Part shown: positions 28,467 through 37,837 of the stretch, in pieces | Position numbering within the stretch: the stretch's first letter is position 1 | How the letters are laid out: each line of letters starts with the position of its first letter | From: Hymenobacter sediminicola | GTDB taxonomy: Bacteria > Bacteroidota > Bacteroidia > Cytophagales > Hymenobacteraceae | Assembly (NCBI RefSeq): GCF_014250515.1 | Contig: NZ_CP060202.1 | Coordinates: 555,001 to 619,000 of the forward strand | Direction of reading: 5' to 3' | DNA: 64,000 bases | Translations under genes and position numbers: made by a program | The notes under the pieces: model-generated | What the model was told of the DNA's origin: nothing | Database searches by the model: none | What the model saw: the letters and a program-made list of their open reading frames with translations, nothing else

Positions 28467-28484
28467 CTTAGCAAATCTTGGTCG

Positions 28485-31400
28485 TTACTGTACTACCACT
28501 TTTCGGTAGATAGGCTCCAACCCATCCACCGTTAGGCGCAGCTGATACACGCCAGAAGGGAGCCCGTCTACTTCTACTACGGCCTGCAAGTGTCTTCCGC
28601 TGATGGCCACCGTTTGCTGCTGCACCTGCTGCCCCAAGCCGTTCAATAAAAGCAGTTGTGCCGATTCAATGCCTGCTGCCATGGGCATCCGAAGCGTGAA
28701 CTGCTGCCGTGCCGGGTTTGGGTAGAGCTGCAGTTGCTGCGCGGTGGTGGCCGGCTTGTTGGCCAGCGTACCACCGTTCAGGCGCACACTCACCGTATTG
28801 GCAAACAGGGCAGTGTTGGCCGCCGCAACGTCTATGTCGCCGTCGTTGTCTAGGTCGCCAAGGGCAAGGCTGGTGGGAGAGTTGCCGAGCGGAGTGGAAA
28901 AGGCACCGGAGAAGTTGCCGCTGCCGTCGTTAAGGCGGGTACTGGCGGTGGTGCCGGTTGCGGTACCGCCGCTTATCAGCAGGTCCAGGTCGTTGTCGGC
29001 ATCGAGGTCGGCGAGGGCGAGGCGGAGCAGGCCGGGGGCCACTGCCACGGTGCCAGCCGCCACAAAACTGCCGGTGCCGGTGTTGCGCAACACGCTCACA
29101 GTGCCGCTGCCCGCATTTGCCACCGTGAGGTCCAAGTCTCTGTCTCCGTCCAAGTCACCCAACGCCACATCTTCGGGCTGGTTTCCGACCGGCAGATCGG
29201 GCGTGAGGCTAAACATGCCGAGGCCGTCGTTCAGCCGGACGCTGATGGTATTGGCGTCGTAGTTGGGCGTCACGATGTCCAGGTCGCCGTCATTGTCCAC
29301 GTCGCCGACTGTAAAGTGGTGTGGGCCCGCGCCAGTCGGTACTTCCATAGTGCCATAGAACATGCCTGCACCCGTATTAAAGCGCACCGAAACCGTATTG
29401 CGGTCCTTGTTGCCAATCAGCAGGTCTAGGTCGCCATCGGCATCCATGTCACCTAGCGCCAAGGTATGACCTTCCAAGAACGTGAAGACCCGGTCGCCGT
29501 CGGTGAAGGTGCCGTTTCCGTTGTTGAGGCGGATGGGCAGGGTGTTGCTCGAAGAGTTGGCCACGATGAAGTCCAAGTCCCCATCCCCATCAATGTCGCC
29601 TACTACAATATCGGACGGGGCTGCATCTACTGAAATATCCGGTGCACTCGTGAACGTGGCGTCGCCGTTGTTGAGGCGTACCATCACGCCGTTGTAGCCG
29701 TTGGGCATAGCACCCGACACTAACAAGTCCAGGTCCCCATCATTGTCGATATCGGCAGTAGCTACGGCGCGGGCCTGTCCGGGCATGGGCAGGTTGAGGC
29801 TACCCGAGAAGGAGCCCCGTCCGCTGCCCGTAGCTGCTGCCCGTAGTTGCACCACTTCCGGTCGGGCCGTGCGCGTCCCGTCGCTACTCACAATGCTGCC
29901 CGGCACCGTCACGCTGATGGGCTCACCTGGCATAAAGTCGCGGGTGGGGTCGAAGGTGAGGGTGGCGGTGCCAGCCCCGCCGGCCGTGCCCTGCCGCAGC
30001 CCCTGCCGCTGACTGCTGAATACGGCTAGCGGTGCCGTGCCGCTGGCCGTGGCCTGGCCGAAGCTTACGGCCAGGTTGGCATTGCGGGCTACGCCGACAC
30101 TATTGCGGGCTGGCGTGAGGCTGGTAACGGGCATCGTGACGGTAGGCGGCTGGTTCAGGCGGATGGTCACGGTGCGGTCTACGGGCGTTACCAGGTCCAG
30201 GTCGCCGTCATTGTCCACGTCACCGAGGGCGGGGCCGTAGGGGTTGTAGCCCACAAAAGCATCGGGGCCTGAGATGAAGCTGCCGCTGCCGTTGTTATAC
30301 TTCAGGTGAATGACGTTGGAAATACCGTTGATGCCACCGTCCATATACATCAGGTCTAGGTCGCCGTCGGCGTCAATATCGCCGAGCCGCACTTCCCGCG
30401 GATGCACCGTATAGTTGAACGAATGCAGGAGGATGTGGCTGCCGAATGTAGCGTTGCCGTTGTTGAGGCGCAGACCCAGTAGGCCGCTGGTGCCGGCACT
30501 CAGGATGTATTCGGCACTCACAACGTCCAAGTCACCATCGGCGTCTACGTCGCCCAACACCACGTCCTGCGCGCTGCCGCTCATGGTCAGGCTGGCGCCC
30601 ACCGTGAATGTGGCAGCACCATCGTTGAGCAGGACATTGTACTGGGGGCTGTTGCCGTCGCCGGCCAAGATGTCTAGGTCACCGTCGTTGTCCAGGTCGC
30701 CTACTTCCAGCGAGTTGATGTACTGGCCGCTGGTGAGGAGCGCACCCGGGCTGAACGTGCCAGTGCCATCGTTCAGGCCCACCTGCACGCGTCCGGCACT
30801 CACGAGTAGCAGATCCAGGTCGCCATCCGCGTCCACGTCGCCGAGCCGGAGCCGGCGGCCGTTGATGAAAGGCCAAAACCCCGTAGCCACCGAGAAGTGG
30901 CCGTTGCCATCGTTGAGGCCCACGCCAACAGGCGTTACAATGTCCAAGTCGCCATCAGCATCCACGTCGCCTAAGGCCAGATAGGCCGGCTCGGTATTCA
31001 TCATCAGGCTGCTCCACGACGAAAACGTGCCATTGCCGTTGTTACGCTGGATATCCAGAAGGCCGTAGTTGCCGCCGCTGATGTTTTTTGCCGTCACGAT
31101 GTCGAGGTGGCCGTCGTTGTCCACGTCGCCGAGCACAAGTGTATGCGGCGTACCCTGGCCCGCCAGGGTGCGGGCGGAGCCATCAGCAAAACGGCCCCGG
31201 CCAGTGCCCCCGGTAGCCGCCGTAAACTGGTACACGTGCTTGCTTAAGGCGCTACCGTTGCTGGCGCTTAGCATGGTGGCTGGCAGGCTGACGCTCACCA
31301 CCTCGCCGGGGGCGAAGTCCTGGGCAGGGTTGAAGAGGAGGATGCTAGAGCCCTGGCCTATGAGCGTACCTAGCCGCCGCCCGTATAGCTGCGAGCCAAA

Positions 31401-31643
31401 TACGCGCAGGTTGCCAGCCGACGCGCTGGAAATATTCAGTGTGAACCGGGGCACTACGTCTGCCGTGCGGGCAACATTAGTAGCGTTGCGGGTAGGAGAG
31501 AGGCTAGAAACCGTCGGATTCTGGGCTTGCGTGGCCACGCCTAGTGCCAGCCACAAGCCAGCAAGCAAAGGTGCACTACGGTAGAAGCCCGGCACCGGAG
31601 AAGCCACCTTGCGGGCAGCTAACAGGAAGGTAGAAGTGTACAA
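28485..31643 (-). CDS. FG-GAP/VCBS repeat protein with T9SS type A sorting domain
   Basis: The 1052-residue secreted protein starts with TTG at 31643. A hydrophobic signal (APLLAGLWLALGVATQAQ) follows, though an internal GTG start is possible. Two SbsA-type Ig-like domains (SSLSPTRNATNVARTADVV at about 45 and TSLTPARNSVGVARNANLA at about 500) each precede a run of FG-GAP repeats. More than a dozen copies of D-x-D-x-D-G-DLD loops (LGDVDADGDLDI and variants) would bind calcium, as in integrin-like propellers. The C-terminus is a T9SS type A sorting domain: LQLYPNPARQQFTLRMP, then LNGLGQQVQQQ and LPSGVYQLRL. It would be exported by SprA and anchored or released at the surface, perhaps as an adhesin; that role is inference. 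It is convergent with the glycosyltransferase. Confidence 0.9.
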   Translation of the reverse strand: MYTSTFLLAARKVASPVPGFYRSAPLLAGLWLALGVATQAQNPTVSSLSPTRNATNVARTADVVPRFTLNISSASAGNLRVFGSQLYGRRLGTLIGQGSSILLFNPAQDFAPGEVVSVSLPATMLSASNGSALSKHVYQFTAATGGTGRGRFADGSARTLAGQGTPHTLVLGDVDNDGHLDIVTAKNISGGNYGLLDIQRNNGNGTFSSWSSLMMNTEPAYLALGDVDADGDLDIVTPVGVGLNDGNGHFSVATGFWPFINGRRLRLGDVDADGDLDLLLVSAGRVQVGLNDGTGTFSPGALLTSGQYINSLEVGDLDNDGDLDILAGDGNSPQYNVLLNDGAATFTVGASLTMSGSAQDVVLGDVDADGDLDVVSAEYILSAGTSGLLGLRLNNGNATFGSHILLHSFNYTVHPREVRLGDIDADGDLDLMYMDGGINGISNVIHLKYNNGSGSFISGPDAFVGYNPYGPALGDVDNDGDLDLVTPVDRTVTIRLNQPPTVTMPVTSLTPARNSVGVARNANLAVSFGQATASGTAPLAVFSSQRQGLRQGTAGGAGTATLTFDPTRDFMPGEPISVTVPGSIVSSDGTRTARPEVVQLRAAATGSGRGSFSGSLNLPMPGQARAVATADIDNDGDLDLLVSGAMPNGYNGVMVRLNNGDATFTSAPDISVDAAPSDIVVGDIDGDGDLDFIVANSSSNTLPIRLNNGNGTFTDGDRVFTFLEGHTLALGDMDADGDLDLLIGNKDRNTVSVRFNTGAGMFYGTMEVPTGAGPHHFTVGDVDNDGDLDIVTPNYDANTISVRLNDGLGMFSLTPDLPVGNQPEDVALGDLDGDRDLDLTVANAGSGTVSVLRNTGTGSFVAAGTVAVAPGLLRLALADLDADNDLDLLISGGTATGTTASTRLNDGSGNFSGAFSTPLGNSPTSLALGDLDNDGDIDVAAANTALFANTVSVRLNGGTLANKPATTAQQLQLYPNPARQQFTLRMPMAAGIESAQLLLLNGLGQQVQQQTVAISGRHLQAVVEVDGLPSGVYQLRLTVDGLEPIYRKVVVQ

Positions 31644-31824
31644 GCAGATGAACCTGATAAGTGGAATTGTCCCATAGATGCCCGCTAGTCGGGTATTGGG
31701 TCAACAAAACAACAGGAAATAGTTGGTCTGTAATAGGATTGGCTTAGACAATTTTATCGGCGACTAACTGCTTGAACAATAGGCGCAAATTTTCAACATA
31801 ATATTGTAGTTGCAGGCGGCTCGT

Positions 31825-32949
31825 CTACTGCCACCACCGTTCCTGCGGCAGTGGTTCGGTACCTAGCACAATAGGTTGCCCCAGCCGTGGTGTGGTGATA
31901 GGTAGTAGCAACCGTGCTGCCTCCGTACTGGCCCGGCGCACCGGTTCGTTCCAAGCATGACGCGCCTCCGTGAAAGCGCCCCAATGCACCGGCAGCAACA
32001 CCCGGCCGCGCACATCCTGCGTCGCCCGCACAGTCTGCTCGGGCATCATATGAATCTGTGCCCAGTTCTCGTTGTACTGGCCACACTCCATAATAGCCAG
32101 ATCGAAGGGGCCATGCTGCGCGCCGATAGCCTGAAAGTGCGGGCCGTAGCCCCCGTCGCCGCTGTAGAACACGCGCTTCGTGGCCGACTTCAGCACCCAG
32201 GAGCTCCAAGAGGTGGAGTTGCGGTTGGTGAGGCCGCGCCCGGAGAAGTGCCGCGCGGGTGTGCTAACGATGGTGAGGCCAGGCAACTGCACCGAGTCGT
32301 TCCAGTCCAGTTCCCGAACCCGCGCCGAATCGACGCCCCAGGCCAGCAGGTGTGCCCCCACACCCAGCGGTACATAGAAATGGGCCACCTTGTCCTTGAG
32401 CCGCTGGATGGTCTGGTAGTCGAGGTGGTCGTAGTGGTCGTGTGAAATCAGTACGGCGTCAATGAGTGGTAATTGCTCGGCCGTAATGGCTAGGGCTGGG
32501 TTGTAGCGCTTGGGCGTCAGGAGTGGCAGCGGGCCCATTTTTACACTCAGCATGGGGTCGAGCAAGATGTTTTTGCCGCCTATCTCCACCAGACTGGCCG
32601 AATGTCCGAACCACGTCACACGCACCATATCGGGCGTTTTTCGCGTGATGCTCAGTGAGTCGAGCTGCTGCGTAGGCAGGGGCGCAGCAGGCGTTTCGTT
32701 GGGTACAGAGCTGAACAGGAATTTCCACATCACCGATACCAGACTGCCCCCCGTCAGCTGCTCCGTAGGCACCAGATTCTGAAACTCCCCGTCGCGGTAA
32801 TGGCCCGATTTAGCGTAGGCAGCGCGCTGTTTTCTAGTAGGCTTGCCACCTAGCTCCGGGCTCAGGTTGGCAAAAGCGACGCCAGCCACCAGTAGCAGGG
32901 CCACCATTACAATGGCCAGGCGGCCGACAATACGTAGGTATTTTCTCAT
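31825..32949 (-). CDS. MBL-fold metal-dependent hydrolase, NAPE-PLD-like, membrane-anchored
   Basis: The 374-residue protein starts at ATG 32949. A single N-terminal membrane segment (IVGRLAIVMVALLLVAGVAFA) suggests it is anchored facing the periplasm. The metallo-beta-lactamase fold holds the dinuclear site SHDHYDHLD (H170, H172, D174, H175), preceded by TWFGHSASLVEIGGKNILLDP and followed by a later FYSGDGGYGPHF and LLPVHWGAFTEARH. This set is typical of the family that includes N-acylphosphatidylethanolamine phospholipase D and RomA. The natural substrate is not known, so lipid hydrolysis is a family-based suggestion. A longer in-frame reading to 33039 adds no recognisable sequence. It appears monocistronic. 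Confidence 0.88.
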   Translation of the reverse strand: MRKYLRIVGRLAIVMVALLLVAGVAFANLSPELGGKPTRKQRAAYAKSGHYRDGEFQNLVPTEQLTGGSLVSVMWKFLFSSVPNETPAAPLPTQQLDSLSITRKTPDMVRVTWFGHSASLVEIGGKNILLDPMLSVKMGPLPLLTPKRYNPALAITAEQLPLIDAVLISHDHYDHLDYQTIQRLKDKVAHFYVPLGVGAHLLAWGVDSARVRELDWNDSVQLPGLTIVSTPARHFSGRGLTNRNSTSWSSWVLKSATKRVFYSGDGGYGPHFQAIGAQHGPFDLAIMECGQYNENWAQIHMMPEQTVRATQDVRGRVLLPVHWGAFTEARHAWNEPVRRASTEAARLLLPITTPRLGQPIVLGTEPLPQERWWQ

Positions 32950-33090
32950 ATCAAGCAGATGACTCCTCAACCTGTAGGAGTTTGGTTGGGTAGTCGTAGT
33001 AACAGATGGAATATTTGATTCGCAATGCGCCGGCAACAACTAGCCCCAGCCGCTCGGCGGCCGGGGCTATATTTGGCAGGGTGCTTGGAG

Positions 33091-33972
33091 CTAGCGGCCC
33101 TGTGCGTGCAAATGAAAGGTGAGAACGGGCGGGAAAGCACTGCTGGCCACGTTTTCGGCGACGCTGCTATGGAACAAACGGCTCAGACCCGAACGTGCAT
33201 GCGTAGGCAGTACAATCAGGTCGGCCTGCACTTTCTGGGCAAACTGCTCGATGCCGGTGGTCGTGCTGCTCGCATCAAAAATATGGGTGGTGGCGTTGGG
33301 TAGACTGTGCTGCTGGAGAAACATCTGCATGTGCACTAGTACCTGCTGGTCGTGGCTGGAGCCGATGTGCAGCAGGTGCACGGCCGCTTCCGGAAAAAGG
33401 GCCAGAATCTGTTGCAGTTCCGAGGCGGCATTGGCCGTTTCGGCAGTGAAATCGGAAGGGAATACGATGTTGCGTACGTCGAACTGTGCCTGCTGGTGCT
33501 TCACGGCCAACACCGGGCAGGGCGCCAGCCGTACCATGCGCTGGGTGGTAGAGCTATTGAAAAACTGCTCCATTGTGTCATGCTCCTGCGTGCCCATCAC
33601 CACCAGTTCAATGTTGCGCTCCGCTACCACGCGAAGAATGGCATCGTCGAGGTCGGCGGTGCCAGCTGCGTCGTGCACGGCTACACCGGGCGCGCGTTGG
33701 GCCGCTTCGGCCAGCAAGGCGTGCATGCGCTGCTTGGTCACTTCCAGTAGCTTAATGGCGAAAATGCCATCGGGCACACCCTCACTGTTGGGCAACTCCG
33801 CCCCGTTTACGGGGCCGCCATAGGAGCTAAAATTGGCCGAATTGTCGCCTAAAGATTCCAGTACGTGTAGCAGCGTGACATTGCCGCCCGTGCGCTGTGC
33901 CAGCTGCAGCGCCACTTCAAACGCATGGTGCGCCTGGGCAGAGAAATCAGTCGGAACCAGGATGTTCTTCAT
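33091..33972 (-). CDS. Tandem universal stress protein (UspA family)
   Basis: The 293-residue protein has two UspA domains. The start at 33972 gives MKNILVPTDFSAQAHHAFEV, the usual beginning; a longer frame upstream is unrelated sequence. Domain 1 (about 1-148) ends with VVMGTQEHDTMEQFFNSS and CPVLAVK. Domain 2 (about 150-293) begins VRNIVFPSDFTAETANAAS and holds IVLPTHARSGLSRLFHSSVAENV. In domain 2 the GxxGxxxxxxxxxG(S/T)-like nucleotide loop is only partly kept, and in domain 1 it is degenerate, so ATP binding is uncertain. Usp proteins are induced under stress in many bacteria. It is a single gene on the minus strand. Confidence 0.9.
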   Translation of the reverse strand: MKNILVPTDFSAQAHHAFEVALQLAQRTGGNVTLLHVLESLGDNSANFSSYGGPVNGAELPNSEGVPDGIFAIKLLEVTKQRMHALLAEAAQRAPGVAVHDAAGTADLDDAILRVVAERNIELVVMGTQEHDTMEQFFNSSTTQRMVRLAPCPVLAVKHQQAQFDVRNIVFPSDFTAETANAASELQQILALFPEAAVHLLHIGSSHDQQVLVHMQMFLQQHSLPNATTHIFDASSTTTGIEQFAQKVQADLIVLPTHARSGLSRLFHSSVAENVASSAFPPVLTFHLHAQGR

Positions 33973-34083
33973 GCTGAATAAGAATATGGTGGAAGACAAA
34001 TCGGCCGGTTGGGCCACTGCCTTGCGTACGTAAGTTGCCGGTTCAGCGTCTATCAGACAATTAGTTATGTGTGGTTTCTTCCT

Positions 34084-34130
34084 AACGCACAACGCGCCGC
34101 CCGGCAAAGCCGAACGGCGCGTTGTGCGTT
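34084..34130. terminator. 16-bp hairpin downstream of the Spy-like gene
   Basis: Arms at 34084-34099 and 34115-34130 are exact complements and GC-rich, with a 15-base loop. The hairpin lies 25 bases beyond the minus-strand stop at 34156. No clear T run follows, so it could also be an RNA-stabilising structure. Confidence 0.55.
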
Positions 34131-34155
34131 GTGCTAGATGGAGGAAGCAGGAGGA

Positions 34156-34641
34156 CTAGCTGCGGCTCCGGCCACCTACGTCACGGCGGTCATCGGTGCG
34201 CCGGTCATCGTCGCGGCGGCCGTTACCACGCTGGTCGTCGTCACGGCGGTTTCCTTGCTGGCTCATTTGCCGCTGGCGCTCCTGGCGCTTGGCCTCAAAC
34301 TGGGCGTACTGCTTCTTCGACAGCACATCCTTGAGCTTCTTGTCGGAATTGTCGTGGATGCGCTTGACTTCGCTCATCGACTGGCTACGGTCGGCGGAGC
34401 CAGAGCGGCTGCGCAGGGCCTGCATCTGCTGCTGTTGCTCCTGGAATATCTTCTCGACTTTGGCTTTCTGCTTGGCATTCAGACCGAGTTCTTTGGCCAG
34501 TTCGTCGCTGCGTTGGCCTTTGCCGAAATCCTTACGTTGCTCGCGGCCGTCACGTTTGCCAAGGTCGGCGGCGAAGGAAGTGCCGGAGAAGGAAGCGCTG
34601 AGGCTGAGGAGAAGGGCGAGGCTGAAGAGTTGCTTTTTCAT
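34156..34641 (-). CDS. Small periplasmic Spy/CpxP-like protein with Arg/Asp-rich tail
   Basis: The 161-residue protein starts at ATG 34641 with a clear signal peptide (MKKQLFSLALLLSLSASF, cleavage near SFAAD). Residues about 40-125 are predicted long helices: ELAKELGLNAKQKAKVEKI and KKLKDVLSKKQYAQFEAKRQ, the LTxxQ-like pattern found in Spy/CpxP chaperones and in related Bacteroidota proteins. The C-terminal 30 residues are extremely charged (RRDDDQRGNGRRDDDRR), an unusual low-complexity tail for a periplasmic protein. The function is a family-based guess: an envelope stress chaperone or metal-responsive protein. A longer in-frame reading to 34866 is unlikely. The upstream gene is divergent. 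Confidence 0.75.
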   Translation of the reverse strand: MKKQLFSLALLLSLSASFSGTSFAADLGKRDGREQRKDFGKGQRSDELAKELGLNAKQKAKVEKIFQEQQQQMQALRSRSGSADRSQSMSEVKRIHDNSDKKLKDVLSKKQYAQFEAKRQERQRQMSQQGNRRDDDQRGNGRRDDDRRTDDRRDVGGRSRS

Positions 34642-34904
34642 GGTAGTAGGGAAATTAGAGTTGTTTTCTTGTGAGGTACTAGACGCTGCGTTCTGTCTCC
34701 CTTCATTCAAACCAAGTGCCCCATTAGTAGCTCCAGGCCCAACTATCTGCTGAAGCGCCCAAACACTCGACAGACCGCCACATTCTCCCGACGCCTTCAG
34801 TAGAACAGCTTTTGCCGGGTAGGCCAGTGGCACTACTACTAAGCTGAGCCAGGGCAAATGCTGCATCTGTTCTGGCCTGGCAGCTGCTGAACCCTTCCGG
34901 CGAA

Positions 34905-34912
34905 TACCTTTG
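34905..34912 (+). promoter_or_regulatory. Candidate -7 element of the flippase gene
   Basis: TACCTTTG fits TAnnTTTG and lies 25 bases before the GTG start at 34938. No good -33 TTG is visible. Confidence 0.45.
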
Positions 34913-34937
34913 TCGCCTCACCACCCGTTCGTCTGTA

Positions 34938-36197
34938 GTGCTACGCCGCATCTTCCACACGTTTGCTACCCGCCTTTCCGTGGCGCTGCTCAGCTTTGCG
35001 GTGGTGTGGCTCACGGCCCGCTCCTTGGGCGCAGCCGGCCGGGGAGTAGTCAGCCTATTCGTGACGGACTGTGCCGCACTGCTGCTGTTCATTGGGCTAC
35101 TGGGCGGCTCGTCGCTAATATTTCTGGTACCGCGACGCAATGTGTGGCACCTGCTGGTGCCAGCCTATGGCTGGGCGCTGGTGGTATGCACGGCCGGCAC
35201 GGTGCTGGCCGGATTGCTACGACCAGTGCCGGTCAGCTACCTTGGGCATTTGTGGGCACTGGCGCTGCTGCAGGCATTCCTATCCATCAATATCTCGCTG
35301 CTGCTGGGGCGCAAGCAGGAAGCGGCGTATAATGCGCTGAACATGGCGCAGGTTGCGCTGCTAGCTGGTTTTCTGCTGCTGGCTTTTATGGGGCTGGGCT
35401 GGCGCGAAGTACCCGTGTACTACTATGCCGCCTACGTTGCCTACGGAGTACCGCTGCTAGCTAGCTTCGGGCTGCTATGCCGCCTGCCCGACCAGTGGGA
35501 GGGCGGCCGGGGCCTGCGTGCAACGGCCCTGGAGCTAAGCCACCACAGCCGCGGAGCGCACCTCTCCAATATTCTGGCATTTGCCAATTACCGCCTCAGC
35601 TACTATTTCGTGGCGCATTTTGTGGATGCCCGGGCCGTGGGTGTACTTAGTGTAGGAGTAGCGTTGGCCGAAGCCATCTGGCTTATTCCGCGCAGTGCCG
35701 CCCTCATTCAGTATGTAGACCTAGTGCATGCCGACGATAAGCACGCCCAACTGGCACCCACGCTACGGGTGGCCCGGCTGGCAGCCTTGGCAACAGCCGC
35801 CGCCGTAGCCGTACTGGCGCTGTTGCCACCGGCGCTGCTAGCGGCGGTATTCGGGCCGGAGTTTGGGGCGGCCCGGCCCGTTATCGGGTGGCTGGCGCCG
35901 GGCGTGGTAGCCGTAGCCCTGAACGTAACGTGCAGCAGCTATTTCGCCGGATTGGGGCAGTACCGCATCAACAACTGGGCTACTACCCTGGGCCTGCTCG
36001 TGACGGTGCCCGCCTGCTGGCTCCTGATTCCAAGGCTAGGCATCGTGGGGGCCGCCATGGCGTCGTCGCTGTCGTATCTGGCTTCCACCACGTACCTGCT
36101 GCTGCAGTTTGGGCGGGCTACCGGAACCGGCTGGGCCGACTGGCTACCGAACCGCACCGACGTCGCGTATGCTCGGGAGCTGGTGAAGAACCGCTAA
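34938..36197 (+). CDS. Polysaccharide/lipid-linked saccharide flippase (MOP superfamily, Wzx-like)
   Basis: The 419-residue membrane protein has about 12 hydrophobic segments. The start is GTG 34938, giving MLRRIFHTFATRLSVALLSF. The first helix pair has the family motif LTARSLGAAGRGVVSLF, and later SNILAFANYRLSYYFVAHFVDARAVGVLSVGVALAEAIWLIP and FGPEFGAARPVIGWLAPG fit MATE/MOP-type polysaccharide exporters. These proteins flip undecaprenyl-linked sugars across the inner membrane. The substrate cannot be told. Nearby genes include the methyltransferase that ends 8 bases from it on the opposite strand, and the GT4 gene 6.5 kb upstream. No polymerase or other capsule locus gene is present here. 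Confidence 0.88.
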   Translation: MLRRIFHTFATRLSVALLSFAVVWLTARSLGAAGRGVVSLFVTDCAALLLFIGLLGGSSLIFLVPRRNVWHLLVPAYGWALVVCTAGTVLAGLLRPVPVSYLGHLWALALLQAFLSINISLLLGRKQEAAYNALNMAQVALLAGFLLLAFMGLGWREVPVYYYAAYVAYGVPLLASFGLLCRLPDQWEGGRGLRATALELSHHSRGAHLSNILAFANYRLSYYFVAHFVDARAVGVLSVGVALAEAIWLIPRSAALIQYVDLVHADDKHAQLAPTLRVARLAALATAAAVAVLALLPPALLAAVFGPEFGAARPVIGWLAPGVVAVALNVTCSSYFAGLGQYRINNWATTLGLLVTVPACWLLIPRLGIVGAAMASSLSYLASTTYLLLQFGRATGTGWADWLPNRTDVAYARELVKNR

Positions 36198-36205
36198 CCG
36201 AGTTC

Positions 36206-37027
36206 CTACTGCTGGGGCCGGACGGTTACCTCAAACCACGTGGTTGGGTCGCCGAGTGGGTCGAAGGTGTGCGTAGGCAGCGGGTGAGGTGAGTAGAGGG
36301 CGCAGAGCGTGTTTTCTACCTGCACCAGCTGGCCGGTGGCCGTGGCGGGCAGTCCGTTCAGAATGCCGGCCAGTACCTCCCAGCGGGGCTGGCCCGGCTG
36401 GCGGCTGGCATCATGCCATACTACCACCGTAGTAGGGCCCACCAGATGCTCAAATACCCGGCGCGTATCAGTCCGGACGGCTTCGTAGCGGTGGTCGCCG
36501 TCAATGAAGATGACATCGAATGGCTGCCCGAGGCCGGCCAGATTGAAAGTAGCGGAGTTGCCATGCAGGTGATGCACGTGGGCGAGAGGGCGCGAGAAGA
36601 AGCCGTGCAGCTCGATGTACCGCTCACTCAGCCCCAGTGTCCGCATTTCTTCGCCCGACAGGTTGAGGGTGTACACCTCAGCCGCCACTTCGGCCACGTT
36701 GGCCGCACTTTCCCCCCGCCACGTCCCGATTTCGAAATAGCGGCACTTTGGCACGCGGCGGGCCAGAGCGCGCAGCAGCAGCAAATCCGTAGGCAGGGAG
36801 CCGCCTTCCCGAAAAGCGAAAGGCCGCACCGTGTGGTCGTCGGGAGTCAGAAAGTGCGTGAGCGGCACAGCGGGCAAGCCTTGCGGCGTGAGGCGTCGCG
36901 CCGTGTGGGCCAAAGCGCGCTGCTGCCAGGCAGTTTCGTCGGCGGCCAGCACATGGTTGAGCAGCCAGGGGTTACGAATAAGGCTGCTAAGGCCGCGCAG
37001 GGTTTTGGCAAGACGGGACACAGGCAT
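36206..37027 (-). CDS. Class I SAM-dependent methyltransferase (Methyltransf_24 type)
   Basis: The 273-residue protein starts at ATG 37027. A TTG 27 bases upstream (37054) is disfavoured because it lies beyond the likely promoter at 37043-37050. The Rossmann motifs are CRYFEIGTWRGESAANVAE (SAM loop), then YIELHGFFSRPLAHVHHLHG, then FDVIFIDGDHRYEAVRTDTR with the DGDH motif of Methyltransf_24 enzymes, and TTVVVWHDAS. The family methylates small molecules or glycan-linked groups, with no proven substrate here. Convergent with the flippase by only 8 bases, it may belong to the same surface-glycan theme; that is inference. Confidence 0.85.
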   Translation of the reverse strand: MPVSRLAKTLRGLSSLIRNPWLLNHVLAADETAWQQRALAHTARRLTPQGLPAVPLTHFLTPDDHTVRPFAFREGGSLPTDLLLLRALARRVPKCRYFEIGTWRGESAANVAEVAAEVYTLNLSGEEMRTLGLSERYIELHGFFSRPLAHVHHLHGNSATFNLAGLGQPFDVIFIDGDHRYEAVRTDTRRVFEHLVGPTTVVVWHDASRQPGQPRWEVLAGILNGLPATATGQLVQVENTLCALYSPHPLPTHTFDPLGDPTTWFEVTVRPQQ

Positions 37028-37042
37028 ACGGCTGAAGAGCCG

Positions 37043-37050
37043 CAAAGCTA
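37043..37050 (-). promoter_or_regulatory. Candidate -7 element of the methyltransferase gene
   Basis: On the minus strand this reads TAGCTTTG (TAnnTTTG), 15 bases before the ATG at 37027. It implies a very short leader and supports the ATG start over the TTG at 37054. Confidence 0.45.
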
Positions 37051-37276
37051 ACAACTCCCGCTGCTCCTTGCCTATAAAGTGCCACGCCGGGCACGCAATA
37101 AGAGCACAAGGTGGCTACGAACTGATGGTAAGAAACTTATGCGTGCTTGAGAGGGAAAATCAGGTAAATTGCCTGGTATACGGCCTGCTGCTTACTCGAA
37201 ATAATAGCTCCACAGCAGCCTTTTTGTGCCGTCGCCTGTCTCCCCTTCACAACCACCGAGAAGAACACTTTCGCGC

Positions 37277-37837
37277 ATGCCGGTTTCTTCCGACCTCGAC
37301 GCCCTGCTGGCCCGTTGTCTTCGCCGCGAACCGGCGGCCCAACGGACCTTGTACTCCCGCTATGCCGGGCGTATGCTGGGTATTGCGCGGCGGTACGCCT
37401 ACACGCTGCCCGAGGCAGAGGACATTCTGCAGGATGCCTTCGTGAAAGTGTTTACCCGGTTAGGCGAGTTTCGCTCGGAAGGCTCGCTCGAAGGCTGGAT
37501 CCGGCGTATTGTGGTTACTACGGCCATCAACCACTGGCAGAGCGGCAAGCTGCGTCGCCAGAGCCAAGTGGAGTTGCCGGATAGCTTCGATGTATCTCCT
37601 GCGGTTTCTGCTTCGGCCCTCGACCAGCTGAACGTGCTGGAAGTGCTGAGCCTGATAGAACAACTGCCCGAAGGCTGCAAGGTGGTTTTGCTGCTTTACG
37701 CCGTCGATGGCTACTCGCATAGTGAAATAAGTGAAATGCTTGGAATACAGGAAAGTACATCCAAGGCACAGCTCAGCAAAGCCCGAAAACAACTGCTGCT
37801 GCTCTACCAGCAGCAGAATAACTTCATCCGATTATGA
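37277..37837 (+). CDS. ECF-type sigma factor
   Basis: The 186-residue protein starts at ATG 37277 (MPVSSDLDALLARCLRREP). Sigma region 2 runs from about 25 to 85, with YAYTLPEAEDILQDAFVKVF and GSLEGWIRRIVVTTAINHW. Region 4, at about 125-180, holds the helix-turn-helix SLIEQLPEGCKVVLLLYAV followed by GYSHSEISEMLGIQEST, then SKAQLSKARKQLLLL. Alternative sigma factors of this type direct RNA polymerase to extracytoplasmic-stress promoters and are usually held by a membrane anti-sigma factor. The next gene overlaps it by 4 bases and encodes a single-pass membrane protein, which fits that role. Confidence 0.93.
   Translation: MPVSSDLDALLARCLRREPAAQRTLYSRYAGRMLGIARRYAYTLPEAEDILQDAFVKVFTRLGEFRSEGSLEGWIRRIVVTTAINHWQSGKLRRQSQVELPDSFDVSPAVSASALDQLNVLEVLSLIEQLPEGCKVVLLLYAVDGYSHSEISEMLGIQESTSKAQLSKARKQLLLLYQQQNNFIRL

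Noticed and set aside
28485..31643. DxDxDG loops as a sign of dockerin domains (cellulosome)
   Set aside because: The loops occur in FG-GAP/VCBS blade context with LGDVDADGDLD, and no paired dockerin helices are seen.
34156..34641. Arg/Asp-rich tail as a sign of frameshift
   Set aside because: The tail is in frame with the helical part, the stop is normal, and such charged tails occur in related small proteins.
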